DNA from: Micromonospora sp. FIMYZ51 | GTDB taxonomy: Bacteria > Actinomycetota > Actinomycetes > Mycobacteriales > Micromonosporaceae | Direction of reading: 5' to 3' | Assembly: GCF_038246755.1 (NCBI RefSeq) | Contig: NZ_CP134706.1 | Coordinates: 1,302,001 to 1,366,000, forward strand | Length of the DNA stretch: 64,000 nucleotides | Part shown: piece by piece, positions 9,258-18,154 of the stretch | Layout of the letters: each line of letters opens with the position of its first letter | Numbering within the stretch: the stretch's first letter is position 1 | Program-made: the position numbers and the translations under genes | Notes under the pieces: model-generated | Database searches by the model: none | What the model saw: the letters and a program-made list of their open reading frames with translations, nothing else | Told to the model about the DNA's origin: nothing

Positions 9258-10526
9258 ATGAGCGACGGTACCGGCCTGCTTCTGCGGCGCGCCGGCTTCG
9301 GTCCGACGGCTGCGGAGATCGCCGCCGCGCGCCAGGCCGGCTACGCGCCGACGCTGGCGGCTCTGGTCGCTCCCCGCGGGCCGGACGTCGGGGCGGCGAG
9401 CGCCACGGTTCCCGATCTGGGCGACGATGTCTACGCCGGCACGCGGGACCTGACCTACGACGAGAAGGTCAAGCTGGAAGCCCTGCGGACCATTCAGACC
9501 GAGCAGCTCACCCAGTGGTGGTTGAGCCGGATGGTGGTGGCCAGCCACCAGTGCCTGGAGAAGCTGGTCTTCTTCTGGCACGGACACTGGGCCACCTCGG
9601 TCAAGAAGGTGCGTAGCCCACAGCTCATGCTCAAGCAGCACCGGGCGCTCCGGAACGCCACCGACTTCCGGGCCATGGCCCGGTCGATGGTCGTCGACGC
9701 GGCGTTGAACCTCTACCTGGATGGTCATCTCAACGTCAAGGCGGCGCCCAACGAGAATCTCGCCCGCGAGCTGTTCGAGCTGTTCGTCCTCGGTCATGGC
9801 CAGTACACCGAGAACGACATCAAGGAGGCGGGCCGGGCGCTTACCGGCTGGCGGTTCAGCCTGACCCGGGGCGCCTCGGTGTTCGACCCGGCCGCCCACG
9901 ACGCCGGCCACAAGACCATCCTCGGCCGGACGGAGCGGTTCACCGCCCACAGTCTCGTCGAACTGTTGCTGCAGCGGGAGGCGTGTCCCCGCTTCATCGC
10001 CTCTCGTCTCTGGTTCCGCTACGGCTCGTCCACGTCGCCGATTCCGGAGCCGCTGCGGGAGAAGATGGCCCAGGCGTTCCCGGTGGCGATGGAGATGCTC
10101 CGGGTGCTCTTCTCGGACGAGGCGTTCCACGCCACCGCCGGCACGTTGGTGAAGCAGCCGGTCGAGTGGTTCGTCGGCGCCCTGCGGCAGTTGGGCCTAC
10201 GGCCGGCTGCTCTGCCCGCCGAAACCCGCGCGGCGATCCTGCGCGATCTGGACAATCTCGGGCAGTTGCCCTTCGCCCCACCCAACGTGGGCGGCTGGCC
10301 TGCCGGGGGTACCTGGCTGACCTCGGCGGCGGCCCAGGTCCGGCTGCGTCTTGCCGGCCGGATCGCCGACCACGTGTCGGCTCCGGTCCGGACGCCGGAG
10401 GAACTTGCGTACCTCCTCTGCGTCGAGAAGTGGACCAACCGCACGTACGCGGTGCTGCGCGACAGCCAGGACCAGCGGCAGTTGTTGATCCTCGGACTGG
10501 TGAGTCCGGAGTACCTGGTGTCATGA
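9258..10526 (+). CDS. DUF1800 family protein
   Basis: This 422-aa protein begins with LLLRRAGFGPTAAEI, the hallmark opening of DUF1800 proteins, and contains NENLARELFELFVLGHGQYTE and FAPPNVGGWPAG, two further conserved family blocks. The biochemical role of DUF1800 is unknown. Its gene is almost always paired with a DUF1501 gene, as here, where the two overlap as ATGA at 10523-10526. The gene starts 17 bases after the putative flippase, so it may be co-transcribed with the glycan genes. Export of the pair probably relies on the Tat signal of the partner. Confidence 0.9.
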   Translation: MSDGTGLLLRRAGFGPTAAEIAAARQAGYAPTLAALVAPRGPDVGAASATVPDLGDDVYAGTRDLTYDEKVKLEALRTIQTEQLTQWWLSRMVVASHQCLEKLVFFWHGHWATSVKKVRSPQLMLKQHRALRNATDFRAMARSMVVDAALNLYLDGHLNVKAAPNENLARELFELFVLGHGQYTENDIKEAGRALTGWRFSLTRGASVFDPAAHDAGHKTILGRTERFTAHSLVELLLQREACPRFIASRLWFRYGSSTSPIPEPLREKMAQAFPVAMEMLRVLFSDEAFHATAGTLVKQPVEWFVGALRQLGLRPAALPAETRAAILRDLDNLGQLPFAPPNVGGWPAGGTWLTSAAAQVRLRLAGRIADHVSAPVRTPEELAYLLCVEKWTNRTYAVLRDSQDQRQLLILGLVSPEYLVS

Positions 10527-11785
10527 CCATGGACCCATGGACCCGACGACGGTTCCTCCGCGCCTCAGGCGTCGCTGCCGGGGCGGCGATCGCGGCGGGA
10601 GCGGGTGGGATCGGGCTGGCCGAGCTGTTGCGGACCGGGGCGGACGCCCCGGCCGATGCACCGCAAACCAACAAGCTCGTGCTGGTGACGCTCTACGGCG
10701 GCAACGACGGGCTGAACACCGTCGTCCCGTACACCGACCCCGCCTACCACAGCGCCCGCCCGGAGTTGGCGTACGCCCCCGAGAAGGTGCTGCACCTCGA
10801 CGACACCCTCGGCCTGAACCCGACCCTTCCTGGCCTGCGGCGGCTGTGGGACGAGAAGCAACTGGCAGTGGTGTTGGGGGTGGGCTACCCGATGCCCGAC
10901 CGCAGTCACTTCCGATCCATGGACATCTGGCAGACGGCCTCACCGCAGGCGGCGGTGCCGACCGGTTGGGTGGGTCGGTGGCTGGACGGCACGAAGGCCG
11001 CCCCGGAGGCGGCGGTCAGCTTCGAACCGGTGCTGCCGCCGGTGCTGGCGGGGGAGACCCGCGCCGGGGCCTGTGTCGGCGTCGGCGGACTCGACCTGCC
11101 ACCGGGCGTCAGCGTCGAATCGGTCGCGGCGCTCGGGGAGGTGGCGGAGGGCGAGCCCGAGATGCAGGCGCGGGCGGCCGGCACGTACCGGGATCTGCTG
11201 CGGGTGGAGCGGCTCGTACGCGGCGCCGAACAGCACCACGCTGCCGGGCCGGGCGGCGCGGCGGAGGAGCTACCGACGACCGGGCCGGGCAGCCGGAGCG
11301 TGCTGGAGACACAGTTGGCGCTCGTGGCCAGCTGCGTCGAGGCCGGCGTGCCCACCCAGGTCTACTCGGTAAGTCTGGACGGCTTCGACACGCACGCGCA
11401 CGCTCTGGTCGGGCAGGAGAGCCTGCTCCGCCGGCTCGACCGCGCCCTGTCGGCGTTTCTCGACCGGATGGCGCGCACGGAGGCCGGTCGCCGGGTCACC
11501 GTGGTGGTGTACAGCGAGTTCGGCCGACGGGTGCGGGCGAACGCCTCGCAGGGCACCGACCACGGTACGGCGGGGCCGGTGTTCGTTCTGGGCCCGCAGG
11601 TCGACGGCGGCTTCTTCGGTGAGCAGCCGAGCCTGACCGACCTGGACGACGGCGATCTCAAGGCGACGGTGGACTTTCGGGATGTGTTCGGCGCCGTGCT
11701 GGCCTCGGTGCTGCACGCCGACCCCGACCGATACCTCGGCGCGGGGTACCGGTCGACGCCCCTGCCGTTGTTCCGTACGGACTGA
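10523..11785 (+). CDS. DUF1501 family Tat-exported protein
   Basis: This 420-aa protein has a twin-arginine signal (RRRFLRASG, residues 8-16) and a hydrophobic stretch ending near residue 34. The mature part has VLVTLYGGNDGLNTVVPY, the FRSMDIWQT block and YSEFGRRVRANASQGTDHG, all typical of DUF1501 and related to the alkaline-phosphatase/sulfatase superfamily. Exact chemistry is not established for the family. It is coupled to the DUF1800 gene by a 4-base overlap. It ends 10 bases before the convergent sugar transferase gene, so the two transcription units meet here with almost no spacer. Confidence 0.9.
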   Translation: MTMDPWTRRRFLRASGVAAGAAIAAGAGGIGLAELLRTGADAPADAPQTNKLVLVTLYGGNDGLNTVVPYTDPAYHSARPELAYAPEKVLHLDDTLGLNPTLPGLRRLWDEKQLAVVLGVGYPMPDRSHFRSMDIWQTASPQAAVPTGWVGRWLDGTKAAPEAAVSFEPVLPPVLAGETRAGACVGVGGLDLPPGVSVESVAALGEVAEGEPEMQARAAGTYRDLLRVERLVRGAEQHHAAGPGGAAEELPTTGPGSRSVLETQLALVASCVEAGVPTQVYSVSLDGFDTHAHALVGQESLLRRLDRALSAFLDRMARTEAGRRVTVVVYSEFGRRVRANASQGTDHGTAGPVFVLGPQVDGGFFGEQPSLTDLDDGDLKATVDFRDVFGAVLASVLHADPDRYLGAGYRSTPLPLFRTD

Positions 11786-11795
11786 CCGCCCGGTT

Positions 11796-13328
11796 TCAGC
11801 GCCCGCCGCCGCGGAAGACTTCCGCGACGGTGCGCAGCATCACCTTGATGTCCAACCAGAGCGACCAGTTCTCGATGTAGTAGTTGTCGAAACGGGCCCG
11901 GTCGGAGATCGGGGTGTCCCCACGTAAGCCACTGACCTGCGCAAGGCCCGTCAGACCCACGGGCACCCGGTGCCGCATGGCGTAGTTCGGGTACGTGGCC
12001 GAGAACTGCTCGACGAAGTGCGGGCGTTCCGGGCGCGGGCCGACCACGCTCATGTCACCCCGCAGGATGTTCCACAGCTGGGGTAGTTCGTCCAGTGAGG
12101 TGCGACGCATGAACCGGCCGATCGGACCGACGCGGCGGTCGTGCGCGATGGACCAGTTCGTCTGGGACTCCTGCTCGCTGTCCGGGCGCATCGATCGGAA
12201 CTTGATGACCTTGAACGGTTTGCCGTAGCGGCCGATCCGCTCCTGGTGGAAGAAGATGCCCCAGCCGCCCTCGACGAAGGTGGCGAGGGCGCAGAGCAGC
12301 AGGATCGGACTCAGCAGGATCAGCGCGGCGGCGGCGAACAGGATGTCCGAGGCGCGTTTGATGATCCACCGGGGACCCGAAAAGGTGAGGTCGTCGATCT
12401 TGGCAATCGGGATGGCGCCGATGTGGTCCGGATATCCGCCGTGCGAGCGGTAGCCCCACGGTCGCGGCACCGCCCAGAGGTCGCACCGGGAGCTGCGCGG
12501 TCGCAGCAGCGCCTCGGTGAGTGGGATCTCGGCACAGGCCGGGTCTGCGATGATCAGAACCTCGCAGTCCAGCAACCGCACGAGATGTTCGAGATCGTCC
12601 AGGCTGCCGCTGAGCGGCAGCGCGGCCGTTTCCTGGCGGGACGGTACGTCCACACAACCGACGAAACGCAGGCCGTACTGCGGGTAGCGGCGCAGCAGTC
12701 GGGCCAGTTCGAGCCCGAGCGGACCGCTGCCGATGATGATCGCGTTGTGCTCCACCCACCGCCACCGGCGCACCTGGATGGTCAACGCGCGACTGAACGC
12801 GCGACCGAGGATGACCAGCCCGGCCGAGAGTGCGACGCCACGCATGAAACCGCCGACGTACGACACCGAGGCATGCCGTTCGGCCGCGATGATGGCCACC
12901 ACCGCAGCCGAGGCGAGCAGCCGTCCACAGAGGGCCGGCAACTCGTCGAGGATGCTCACGTGTCGGCGCGGCTGGTAGAGCCCACCGGCCGCGAAGACGA
13001 GCACCGTGAGTGCGGCATTGGCCAGCGTCCCGCGCCAATAGGTCTGGCTCAGCGCCAGCGGGGTGAGCAGCGCAAGGATGTCGACGGGCAGCGTCAGCAT
13101 CCACGAGCGCAACCATCCCGTGCGAGAAGACGCCTGCGACCTCGGATAGGGCAGCACCGCCGTGGTGTCCAGGCCGGACGAAGGGTGCGAAGCGGGCGCC
13201 GTGGCGCTGGCCTCGCTCGCCGGGTCGTCCCGCTCCGGCGGCTCCGGTCGGGCCACCGGCACCCGCGGCGTCAGTTGACTGAGAGCTGGTACGGGTGCAC
13301 TGTGACCTGTTGTCGCTTGGCTTGACAT
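11796..13328 (-). CDS. Polyprenyl-phosphate glycosylphosphotransferase (initiating sugar transferase)
   Basis: This 510-aa WbaP-type enzyme would transfer a sugar-1-phosphate to undecaprenyl phosphate, the first step of polysaccharide assembly. A Pro-rich cytoplasmic N-terminus is followed by four or five membrane helices (about 75-200), a Rossmann-like CoA-binding domain (IIIGSGPLGLELA), and a C-terminal PF02397 domain with KRASDILFAAAALI, KVIKFRSMRPDS, RRTSLDELPQLWNILRGDM and VVGPRPERP. The ATG at 13328 has GGGGGAG just upstream; an in-frame upstream codon at 13355 lacks such a site. The LCP gene lies 39 bases upstream on the same strand, so the two probably form one operon. Confidence 0.93.
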   Translation of the reverse strand: MSSQATTGHSAPVPALSQLTPRVPVARPEPPERDDPASEASATAPASHPSSGLDTTAVLPYPRSQASSRTGWLRSWMLTLPVDILALLTPLALSQTYWRGTLANAALTVLVFAAGGLYQPRRHVSILDELPALCGRLLASAAVVAIIAAERHASVSYVGGFMRGVALSAGLVILGRAFSRALTIQVRRWRWVEHNAIIIGSGPLGLELARLLRRYPQYGLRFVGCVDVPSRQETAALPLSGSLDDLEHLVRLLDCEVLIIADPACAEIPLTEALLRPRSSRCDLWAVPRPWGYRSHGGYPDHIGAIPIAKIDDLTFSGPRWIIKRASDILFAAAALILLSPILLLCALATFVEGGWGIFFHQERIGRYGKPFKVIKFRSMRPDSEQESQTNWSIAHDRRVGPIGRFMRRTSLDELPQLWNILRGDMSVVGPRPERPHFVEQFSATYPNYAMRHRVPVGLTGLAQVSGLRGDTPISDRARFDNYYIENWSLWLDIKVMLRTVAEVFRGGGR

Positions 13329-13367
13329 GACCCGCTCTCCCCCCGTATCCCGCAAGCCGGTCGGTTC

Positions 13368-14465
13368 CTACTTGGCGGCGGCGAGAATCTCCGGAACCGC
13401 ATCGCGGCGCACCGCTTCGAAGAGTTGCTTGGCCTTCTCCTTGTCAGCAAGCACCACGCTCTCGGTGCCGATGGTGCCGGTGCCCTTGGTGGGGCAGGTG
13501 AGGAAGGTCAGGTTGCCGCCGCGCAGGTGGCGCAGCTCCATCCCGAGGTCCAACAGGGACATCGACTCGTCGACCGCCACCGCGTCGGCGGTGGCCCGGA
13601 CGAACGAGTTCAGCTTGGTGGGGCTGGCCAGGGTGCCGCCGGAGGCGGCAGTGTCCAGAATGGACTTGATGACCTGTTGCTGGTGCTTGATGCGGGTGAA
13701 GTCGCCGTCGGCGAAGGCGTACCGCTCGCGGGCGTAGTCCAGGGCTGCGGCACCGTCCATGGTCTGCTTGCCGGCGGCGAAGTCCCGCCGCCCGTCCGGG
13801 TTGAGCGAATGCCGCGAGGTGAACGCCTTCTCGACGGTGATCTCGATGCCGCCGAGCGCGTCTACAATTTCCTTGAAGCCGGCGAAATCGACAATCGACA
13901 CGTGGTCGATCCGGACGCCTGTGAACTTCTCGACCGTCTGCACCATGAGCGGTACGCCGCCCCAGGCGTACGCGGCATTGATCTTCGCGTCCCGACCGCC
14001 CCGCCCCTGCGGCGACCTGGGCACGCTCACCCAGGTGTCGCGGGGGATCGAGATGAGTTGGGCGCTCGACCGGTCCTTCGGCAGGTGGGCCAGGATGATC
14101 GTGTCGGTGCGCGAGCCGGAGGTGTTGTCCGGGTCCCGGGTGTCGCTGCCCAGGATCATGATGTTCATGGCGCCTGTCGCCACGGTCTGCGGGCGGGACT
14201 CCTCCGGGACACCCTCGAAGGCGTCGACCCGTTCGATGCTGGACTCGACGGAGCGGTAGTAGAGGCCGCCGGCCACCATGCCGGCACCACCCAGCAGCAT
14301 CAGCACCAGGAAACTGACGAGCGCGATCCGCTTCCACCGGCGTCGCCGCCGCGGGCTTGCGGTGGCCGGTGCCGCAGCCGGCGGATTGTCACGACCCGCC
14401 TGCTCTGCCGGCGGCCTGTCGAAGAGCAAGGTGTCGGGCTCGCCGTCCCCGTGGTGTTGGCGCAT
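13368..14465 (-). CDS. LytR-CpsA-Psr (LCP) family glycopolymer ligase
   Basis: LCP proteins attach lipid-linked glycopolymers to peptidoglycan. A cytoplasmic tail and one transmembrane helix (about residues 40-60) precede an extracellular LCP domain carrying MNIMILGSDTRD, SRTDTIILAHL, QLISIPRDTWVSVP, INAAYAWGG and the Arg-rich block ALDYARERYAFADGDFTRI. The ATG at 14465 gives a 365-aa protein; an upstream ATG at 14519 would add 18 residues and cannot be excluded. It stands first in a minus-strand unit with the initiating sugar transferase, so one transcript would supply the first and last steps of surface glycan assembly. It is divergent from the methyltransferase gene at 14638. Confidence 0.93.
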   Translation of the reverse strand: MRQHHGDGEPDTLLFDRPPAEQAGRDNPPAAAPATASPRRRRRWKRIALVSFLVLMLLGGAGMVAGGLYYRSVESSIERVDAFEGVPEESRPQTVATGAMNIMILGSDTRDPDNTSGSRTDTIILAHLPKDRSSAQLISIPRDTWVSVPRSPQGRGGRDAKINAAYAWGGVPLMVQTVEKFTGVRIDHVSIVDFAGFKEIVDALGGIEITVEKAFTSRHSLNPDGRRDFAAGKQTMDGAAALDYARERYAFADGDFTRIKHQQQVIKSILDTAASGGTLASPTKLNSFVRATADAVAVDESMSLLDLGMELRHLRGGNLTFLTCPTKGTGTIGTESVVLADKEKAKQLFEAVRRDAVPEILAAAK

Positions 14466-14637
14466 GCGAGGGATGCTACTGATTCCGACCTGCTGATCGC
14501 ATTCCCCCTTGGGTTCCATTCACGTTTCGGGGCATAGGTCGGAGTGCGCGGGGTTGCGGCGGAAATTGGATTCCGCGTGCACCGATCAACTCGCGGTTGT
14601 TACCCGTATGTTTCCTCAAGTCTGGTAAAACCTCGCC

Positions 14638-15471
14638 GTGGACGCCGTCAAGTTGCGTCGGGCGTTGGCCCGTACGCGCCTCGCCCCTGTAGCCGCCTTT
14701 CCGAAACGCCTGGCCGCGGTAGCCCGTTACGACGCCAAGGTGTTGCGGGTCTCCGCCCGCTGGTTGGTCGCCTCCCGGGAACATCACAACTACACCTACG
14801 AGCTGACCCGACTCAGCCGCAGCCACCTCGCCTGGTTCGTCAGCGTCGTGTGTGACCTGCCGGTCGGGCAGGTCCGGGACTATCTGACCGAGATCGAGTC
14901 GGATGACGAGCTGCGTCGGCACGTCGCCTCGGCCACCGCGGCCGCCGCGCGTCGCGGCCTTGCCGACAAGCAGGTCCGGTACGCCCGCCGCATCGGCTGG
15001 TACGCGATCGTGCGGGCCCGCCGGCCGAAGCACATCGTGGAGACCGGTGTGGACAAGGGGCTGGGCAGCTGCGTACTGGCCGCCGCCCTGCTGCGCAACG
15101 CGGCCGAGGGCCATCCGGGCCGGGTCAGCTCCATCGACATCAACCCCGAGGCCGGTTACCTGGCCCGCACGGCACCCTGGTCGGACGTGATCGACCTGGT
15201 CATCGGCGACTCGGTCGAGTCGATCGGCGCGCTGGAGCAGCCGGTCGACCTGTTCCTGCACGACAGCGACCACAGTCGAGGGTACGAGCGGCGCGAGTTC
15301 GAGGCGGTCGAGGCGAAGCTGGCCCCGGGAGCGATGCTGCTCACCGACAACGTCACCCACACCAACGTGCTTGCCAAGCACGCCGAGGCCACCGGCCGTC
15401 GGTTCCTCGCGTACCGGGAGACGCCAGCCAACCACTGGTACCCGGGCGACGGCATCGGCGTGGCCTGGTAG
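14638..15471 (+). CDS. Class I SAM-dependent methyltransferase
   Basis: This 277-aa protein has an N-terminal helical part of about 120 residues and a Rossmann domain of the methyltransferase-24 type. HIVETGVDKGLGSCVLAAAL is motif I, VSSIDINPEAGYL is the acidic-loop strand, and DLFLHDSDHSRGYERREF carries the Asp/His pair typical of these sugar or small-molecule O-methyltransferases. Translation starts at GTG 14638. It sits next to the polysaccharide genes and may methylate a surface sugar, but the substrate cannot be read from sequence. Confidence 0.82.
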   Translation: MDAVKLRRALARTRLAPVAAFPKRLAAVARYDAKVLRVSARWLVASREHHNYTYELTRLSRSHLAWFVSVVCDLPVGQVRDYLTEIESDDELRRHVASATAAAARRGLADKQVRYARRIGWYAIVRARRPKHIVETGVDKGLGSCVLAAALLRNAAEGHPGRVSSIDINPEAGYLARTAPWSDVIDLVIGDSVESIGALEQPVDLFLHDSDHSRGYERREFEAVEAKLAPGAMLLTDNVTHTNVLAKHAEATGRRFLAYRETPANHWYPGDGIGVAW

Positions 15472-15498
15472 CCGGGTGCGGGTCGGTGCCAGGCGAAG

Positions 15499-15527
15499 TT
15501 GACCTAGTCTTAGCTTTCGCTTAGCTG
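15499..15527 (+). promoter_or_regulatory. Possible sigma-70-type promoter for the expansin-like gene
   Basis: TTGACC at 15499-15504 is followed, after about 16-17 bases, by TTAGCT at 15521-15526. The spacer also holds a direct repeat, CTTAGCT twice around TTCG. The site lies 35 bases before the GTG start. The -10 element is a poor match, so this is tentative. Confidence 0.3.
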
Positions 15528-15561
15528 GCTTGTCCGGCACCGACGTGGTCCGGCAGCATCA

Positions 15562-16590
15562 GTGCACGTGACCGACGGTACGGACGGCCCCGCCGCGCGG
15601 ACAGCAGCCAAGCGCTCCCACCGGAGCCGCTGGCTGGCCGGCGGGGCCGTGGCCGCGCTCGCCACAGTCCTGGGGCTCACCCTCGCGCTGCGCTCGGGCG
15701 CCGCGCCCGCATGTGCTGCCCCGCCGCGCCTCGGCAGTGCGCTGCCGGTCGCCGCCGGTGCGTTGCTCGCCCCGCCCGCCGCCGGCAAGACGCAGCAGGG
15801 CAAGGCCACCTTCTACGACTCGAAGGGTGCGGGCGGGAACTGCTCCTATCCCGCGGCCCCCGCCGACCGGCACTACGTCGCGCTCGGCCCGAGCGAGTAC
15901 GCCGACGGTGCCGCCTGCGGCGGATACCTCGACGTGACCGGGCCGAAGGGCACGATCCGCGTGCTGGTCATGGACCAGTGCCCGGAGTGCGCCCCCGGCC
16001 ACGTCGACCTGTCCCGGGAGGCGTTCGCCCGGATCGCCGACCCGGTGCAGGGCATCGTCAAGGTCAGCTACCGCCTGGTGGCCGACCCGCCGCTGACCGG
16101 CCCGCTCACCTTCCGGATCAAGGAGGGCGCGTCGCAGTACTGGTTCGCCGTCCTGGTCGCCGGGCACGGCAACCCGCTGCGCTCGGTCGAGGTGCGCCAG
16201 GGCAGCTCGGGCGGGTGGCGGGCGGCCAGCCGGGAGAGCTACAACTACTGGCTGATCGACTCGGGCGCCGGTCCCGGGCCGTACCAGATCCGGGTCACCG
16301 ACACCCAGGGGCACCGGGCCACCGCCACCGGCATCCGGATGTCCCCCGGCAAGGTCCAGCGCAGCACGGTCCGGATGTACGGCGGCGCCCCGGCGGCGTC
16401 GGCGGCGCCCCGGCCGTCCTCGGCCAGCCCGAAGCCGAGCCCCAGCCCGAAGCCGAGCGCCAGCGCGACGGCCGAGCCCACGCCGTCCGGCACGGTCGCG
16501 AGCGCCGATCCCACGCCCTCGGCAACGGCCCCGGTGGACGGTGCGGCGTTGGCGGCGGCCGACCCGCTGCCGGCCCCGGGCTGCGGCTGA
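15562..16590 (+). CDS. Secreted expansin-like protein (RlpA-like double-psi beta-barrel + expansin C-domain)
   Basis: This 342-aa protein has a membrane-spanning or signal segment (about 27-46). A double-psi beta-barrel follows (about 78-180), starting GKATFYDSKGAGGNCSY and holding VLVMDQCPECAPGHVDLS, whose Asp residues correspond to the conserved acidic positions of expansins. The expansin carbohydrate-binding domain (about 182-272) contains ASQYWFAVLVAGHGNP and SYNYWLIDSGAG. The tail of about 65 residues is Pro/Ser/Ala-rich, probably cell-wall-embedded. Expansins loosen polysaccharide networks without hydrolysis; bacterial versions act on plant cell wall or peptidoglycan. No sortase motif is seen, so it is probably secreted or anchored by the N-terminal helix. 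Confidence 0.88.
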   Translation: MHVTDGTDGPAARTAAKRSHRSRWLAGGAVAALATVLGLTLALRSGAAPACAAPPRLGSALPVAAGALLAPPAAGKTQQGKATFYDSKGAGGNCSYPAAPADRHYVALGPSEYADGAACGGYLDVTGPKGTIRVLVMDQCPECAPGHVDLSREAFARIADPVQGIVKVSYRLVADPPLTGPLTFRIKEGASQYWFAVLVAGHGNPLRSVEVRQGSSGGWRAASRESYNYWLIDSGAGPGPYQIRVTDTQGHRATATGIRMSPGKVQRSTVRMYGGAPAASAAPRPSSASPKPSPSPKPSASATAEPTPSGTVASADPTPSATAPVDGAALAAADPLPAPGCG

Positions 16591-16700
16591 GCGCCCTGCC
16601 GCCCCGGGCTGCGGCTGAGCGCCGGGCCGCCCCGGAGCGCCGGGCTGCCCCGGAATCAGCGACGGGCGCTGGGCCGGCCCGGAATCAGCGACGAGCGCCG
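16575..16700. repeat. Short imperfect direct repeats between convergent genes
   Basis: The bases following the expansin-like gene carry a roughly 21-base unit (CCCCGGGCTGCGGCTGAGCG) twice, then another (CCCGGAATCAGCGACG) twice. The second pair reaches into the 3' end of the GNAT gene. This looks like local slippage-type duplication in GC-rich DNA. No terminator with a T-run is visible. Confidence 0.6.
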
Positions 16701-17224
16701 GGTTCGCCGGTCAGATCGAGCCACATGAGCACCTCGTCGCGGTCATCGCCGGGGGCGACCCGCAGCGCGCCGGGCCAGCGGCCCACCTCGCGGTAGCCGA
16801 GCCGCCGGTAGAACCGGTCCAACCCCAACCCGTCCCGCACGGTCACGTGCAACGCCGCCAGCCCCAGGCCCCGGGCCACCCGCTCGGCCTCGCGCATGAG
16901 CGCCTCGCCGAAGCCGCGCCCCTGCGTGTCGGGATGGACCATCACCCGGGTCAGCACCCGCAGGTGCGGCTTCAGGTGGAACCGTGGATCGGTGAAGATC
17001 GCCATGGCCACCAGGCGGTCGCCGTCGTATCCGAGCAGCAGCCGGTCCGGACCGTCCGCGATGCCGGCCAGCGTCGGATCGGCGATCGTGCGTACCTGCT
17101 CGGCGGTGACCGGAGCCACGAAGCCGACCGCGCCGCCGGCGTTGGTGACGTCGACCCAGAGCGCGACGATCGCCGTACGCAGCTCAGGGGTCAGTTCGGC
17201 GTCGAGGACGAAGCGCAGACTCAC
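16685..17224 (-). CDS. GNAT family N-acetyltransferase
   Basis: This 179-aa single-domain protein has the GNAT acetyl-CoA motif A, VMVHPDTQGRGFGEALM, where RGFGEA is the pyrophosphate-binding Q/R-x-x-G-x-G/A loop. DGLGLDRFYRRLGYREVG follows as the C-terminal strand that holds the catalytic Tyr region. Translation starts at GTG 17224. The substrate is unknown. The 3' end lies in the repeat-bearing spacer behind the expansin-like gene, with which it is convergent. Confidence 0.85.
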   Translation of the reverse strand: MSLRFVLDAELTPELRTAIVALWVDVTNAGGAVGFVAPVTAEQVRTIADPTLAGIADGPDRLLLGYDGDRLVAMAIFTDPRFHLKPHLRVLTRVMVHPDTQGRGFGEALMREAERVARGLGLAALHVTVRDGLGLDRFYRRLGYREVGRWPGALRVAPGDDRDEVLMWLDLTGEPGARR

Positions 17225-17293
17225 GGGGCTGATCCTTGCCGGCCGACACCCCCGACCGCCCGTGATCGTGACCAGGGTGACAGGTCAAACGGT

Positions 17294-17376
17294 GCGGGAG
17301 AGGGGATTCGAACCCCCACGTCCTCTCGGACACAGGTTCCTAAGACCTGCGCGGCTGCCTGTTACGCCACTCCCGC
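17294..17376 (-). tRNA. tRNA-Leu (anticodon UAG)
   Basis: Read on the minus strand this is an 83-base class II tRNA. The acceptor stem GCGGGAG pairs with CTCCCGC, the anticodon stem CAGGT/ACCTG encloses the loop CTTAGGA (anticodon TAG), a long variable arm follows, and the T-loop is GGTTCGAATCC. CCA is not encoded. Confidence 0.96.
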
Positions 17377-17403
17377 TGGCTTCAGAGAGTCTATGCCGCC
17401 CGG

Positions 17404-17524
17404 CGACGGTGTCGAGCCGGCGGGCTTGACCGACGCCCGCCTCGCCGGCCGACCGCTGGCTCCGCCTCGCCCACCGACCGACGCCCGCCGACCGCCGGCT
17501 CCGCCTCGCCCACCGACCGCCGGC
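17404..17524. repeat. GC-rich tandem-like spacer repeats
   Basis: Short units based on CCGACCGCCGGCTC and CGCCTCGCCCACCGACC alternate imperfectly up to the stop of bcp. The stretch lies between a tRNA and a convergent-side gene end, and nothing else is recognisable in it. Confidence 0.6.
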
Positions 17525-18001
17525 TCAGTCCAGCCCGAGGTCGCGGCGGAGCTTGGCGACGTGCCCGGTGGCCTTCACGTTGTAGAGCGCCCGCTCGATC
17601 TTGCCGTCCTCGTCGATGACGAACGTCGAGCGGATCACGCCGGTGACGGTACGCCCGTAGGACTGCTTCTCGCCGTACGCCCCGTAGGCGGTGAGCACCG
17701 CCTTGTCGGTGTCGGCCACGAGCGGGAAGGTGATCGCGTCGCGCTCGCGGAACTTCGCCAGCTTCTCCGGCTTGTCCGGCGAGATGCCCACCACCTCGTA
17801 GCCCGCGGCCTGGAGCGAGGCGAGCGAGTCGCGGAAGTCGCAGGCCTGCTTGGTGCAGCCGGGGGTCATCGCCGCCGGGTACGCGTACAGGATCACCCGG
17901 CGACCGCGCAGGTCGGCCAGGGTGACCTGCCCGCCGGCGTCGGTGGGCAGGGTGAACTCGGGGGCCGGGTCACCGGGGGAGAGGCGAACGGGTGCGGTCA
18001 T
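17525..18001 (-). CDS. bcp: Peroxiredoxin, Bcp/PrxQ type
   Basis: This 158-aa thioredoxin-fold peroxidase reduces hydroperoxides with electrons from thioredoxin in the cytoplasm. YPAAMTPGCTKQACDFRDS carries the peroxidatic Cys (near residue 49) and a second Cys five residues later, the resolving Cys of atypical 2-Cys PrxQ proteins. FPLVADTDKAV and STFVIDEDGKI complete the family signature. Most family members read FYPKD or FYPAANTPGC here, so YPAAMTPGC is a mild variant. It is divergent from the Ni/Co transporter operon at 18155. Confidence 0.95.
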   Translation of the reverse strand: MTAPVRLSPGDPAPEFTLPTDAGGQVTLADLRGRRVILYAYPAAMTPGCTKQACDFRDSLASLQAAGYEVVGISPDKPEKLAKFRERDAITFPLVADTDKAVLTAYGAYGEKQSYGRTVTGVIRSTFVIDEDGKIERALYNVKATGHVAKLRRDLGLD

Positions 18002-18051
18002 GGCACCACCCTACTGCCGCCGCCGGCCGGCAACCGGTGGGGACAAGTCAG

Positions 18052-18074
18052 CTGTTGCCAGGTATTGGCAACAG
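18052..18074. promoter_or_regulatory. Perfect 9-bp palindrome resembling a Nur (Fur-family) operator
   Basis: CTGTTGCCA, GGTAT and TGGCAACAG form a perfect inverted repeat with 9-base arms and a 5-base centre. Within it, TTGC-CA-N5-TG-GCAA has the spacing of the Streptomyces nickel-responsive Nur box (TTGCAA-N5-TTGCAA). It lies between bcp and the metal ECF transporter, about 80 bases before cbiM. Nur control is inferred from layout and spacing. No cobalamin-riboswitch-like sequence is seen in this gap. Confidence 0.6.
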
Positions 18075-18154
18075 CCTATGAAGGGAAATACGCTCATCCT
18101 CGCCGGCGCACGCGGGTCCGCCGTCACGTGGGAGGTCACGTGGAAATCCTGGCC

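Noticed and set aside
18002..18154. Cobalamin riboswitch before cbiM
   Set aside because: The leader is short and lacks the B12-box; the only structure is the 23-base palindrome.
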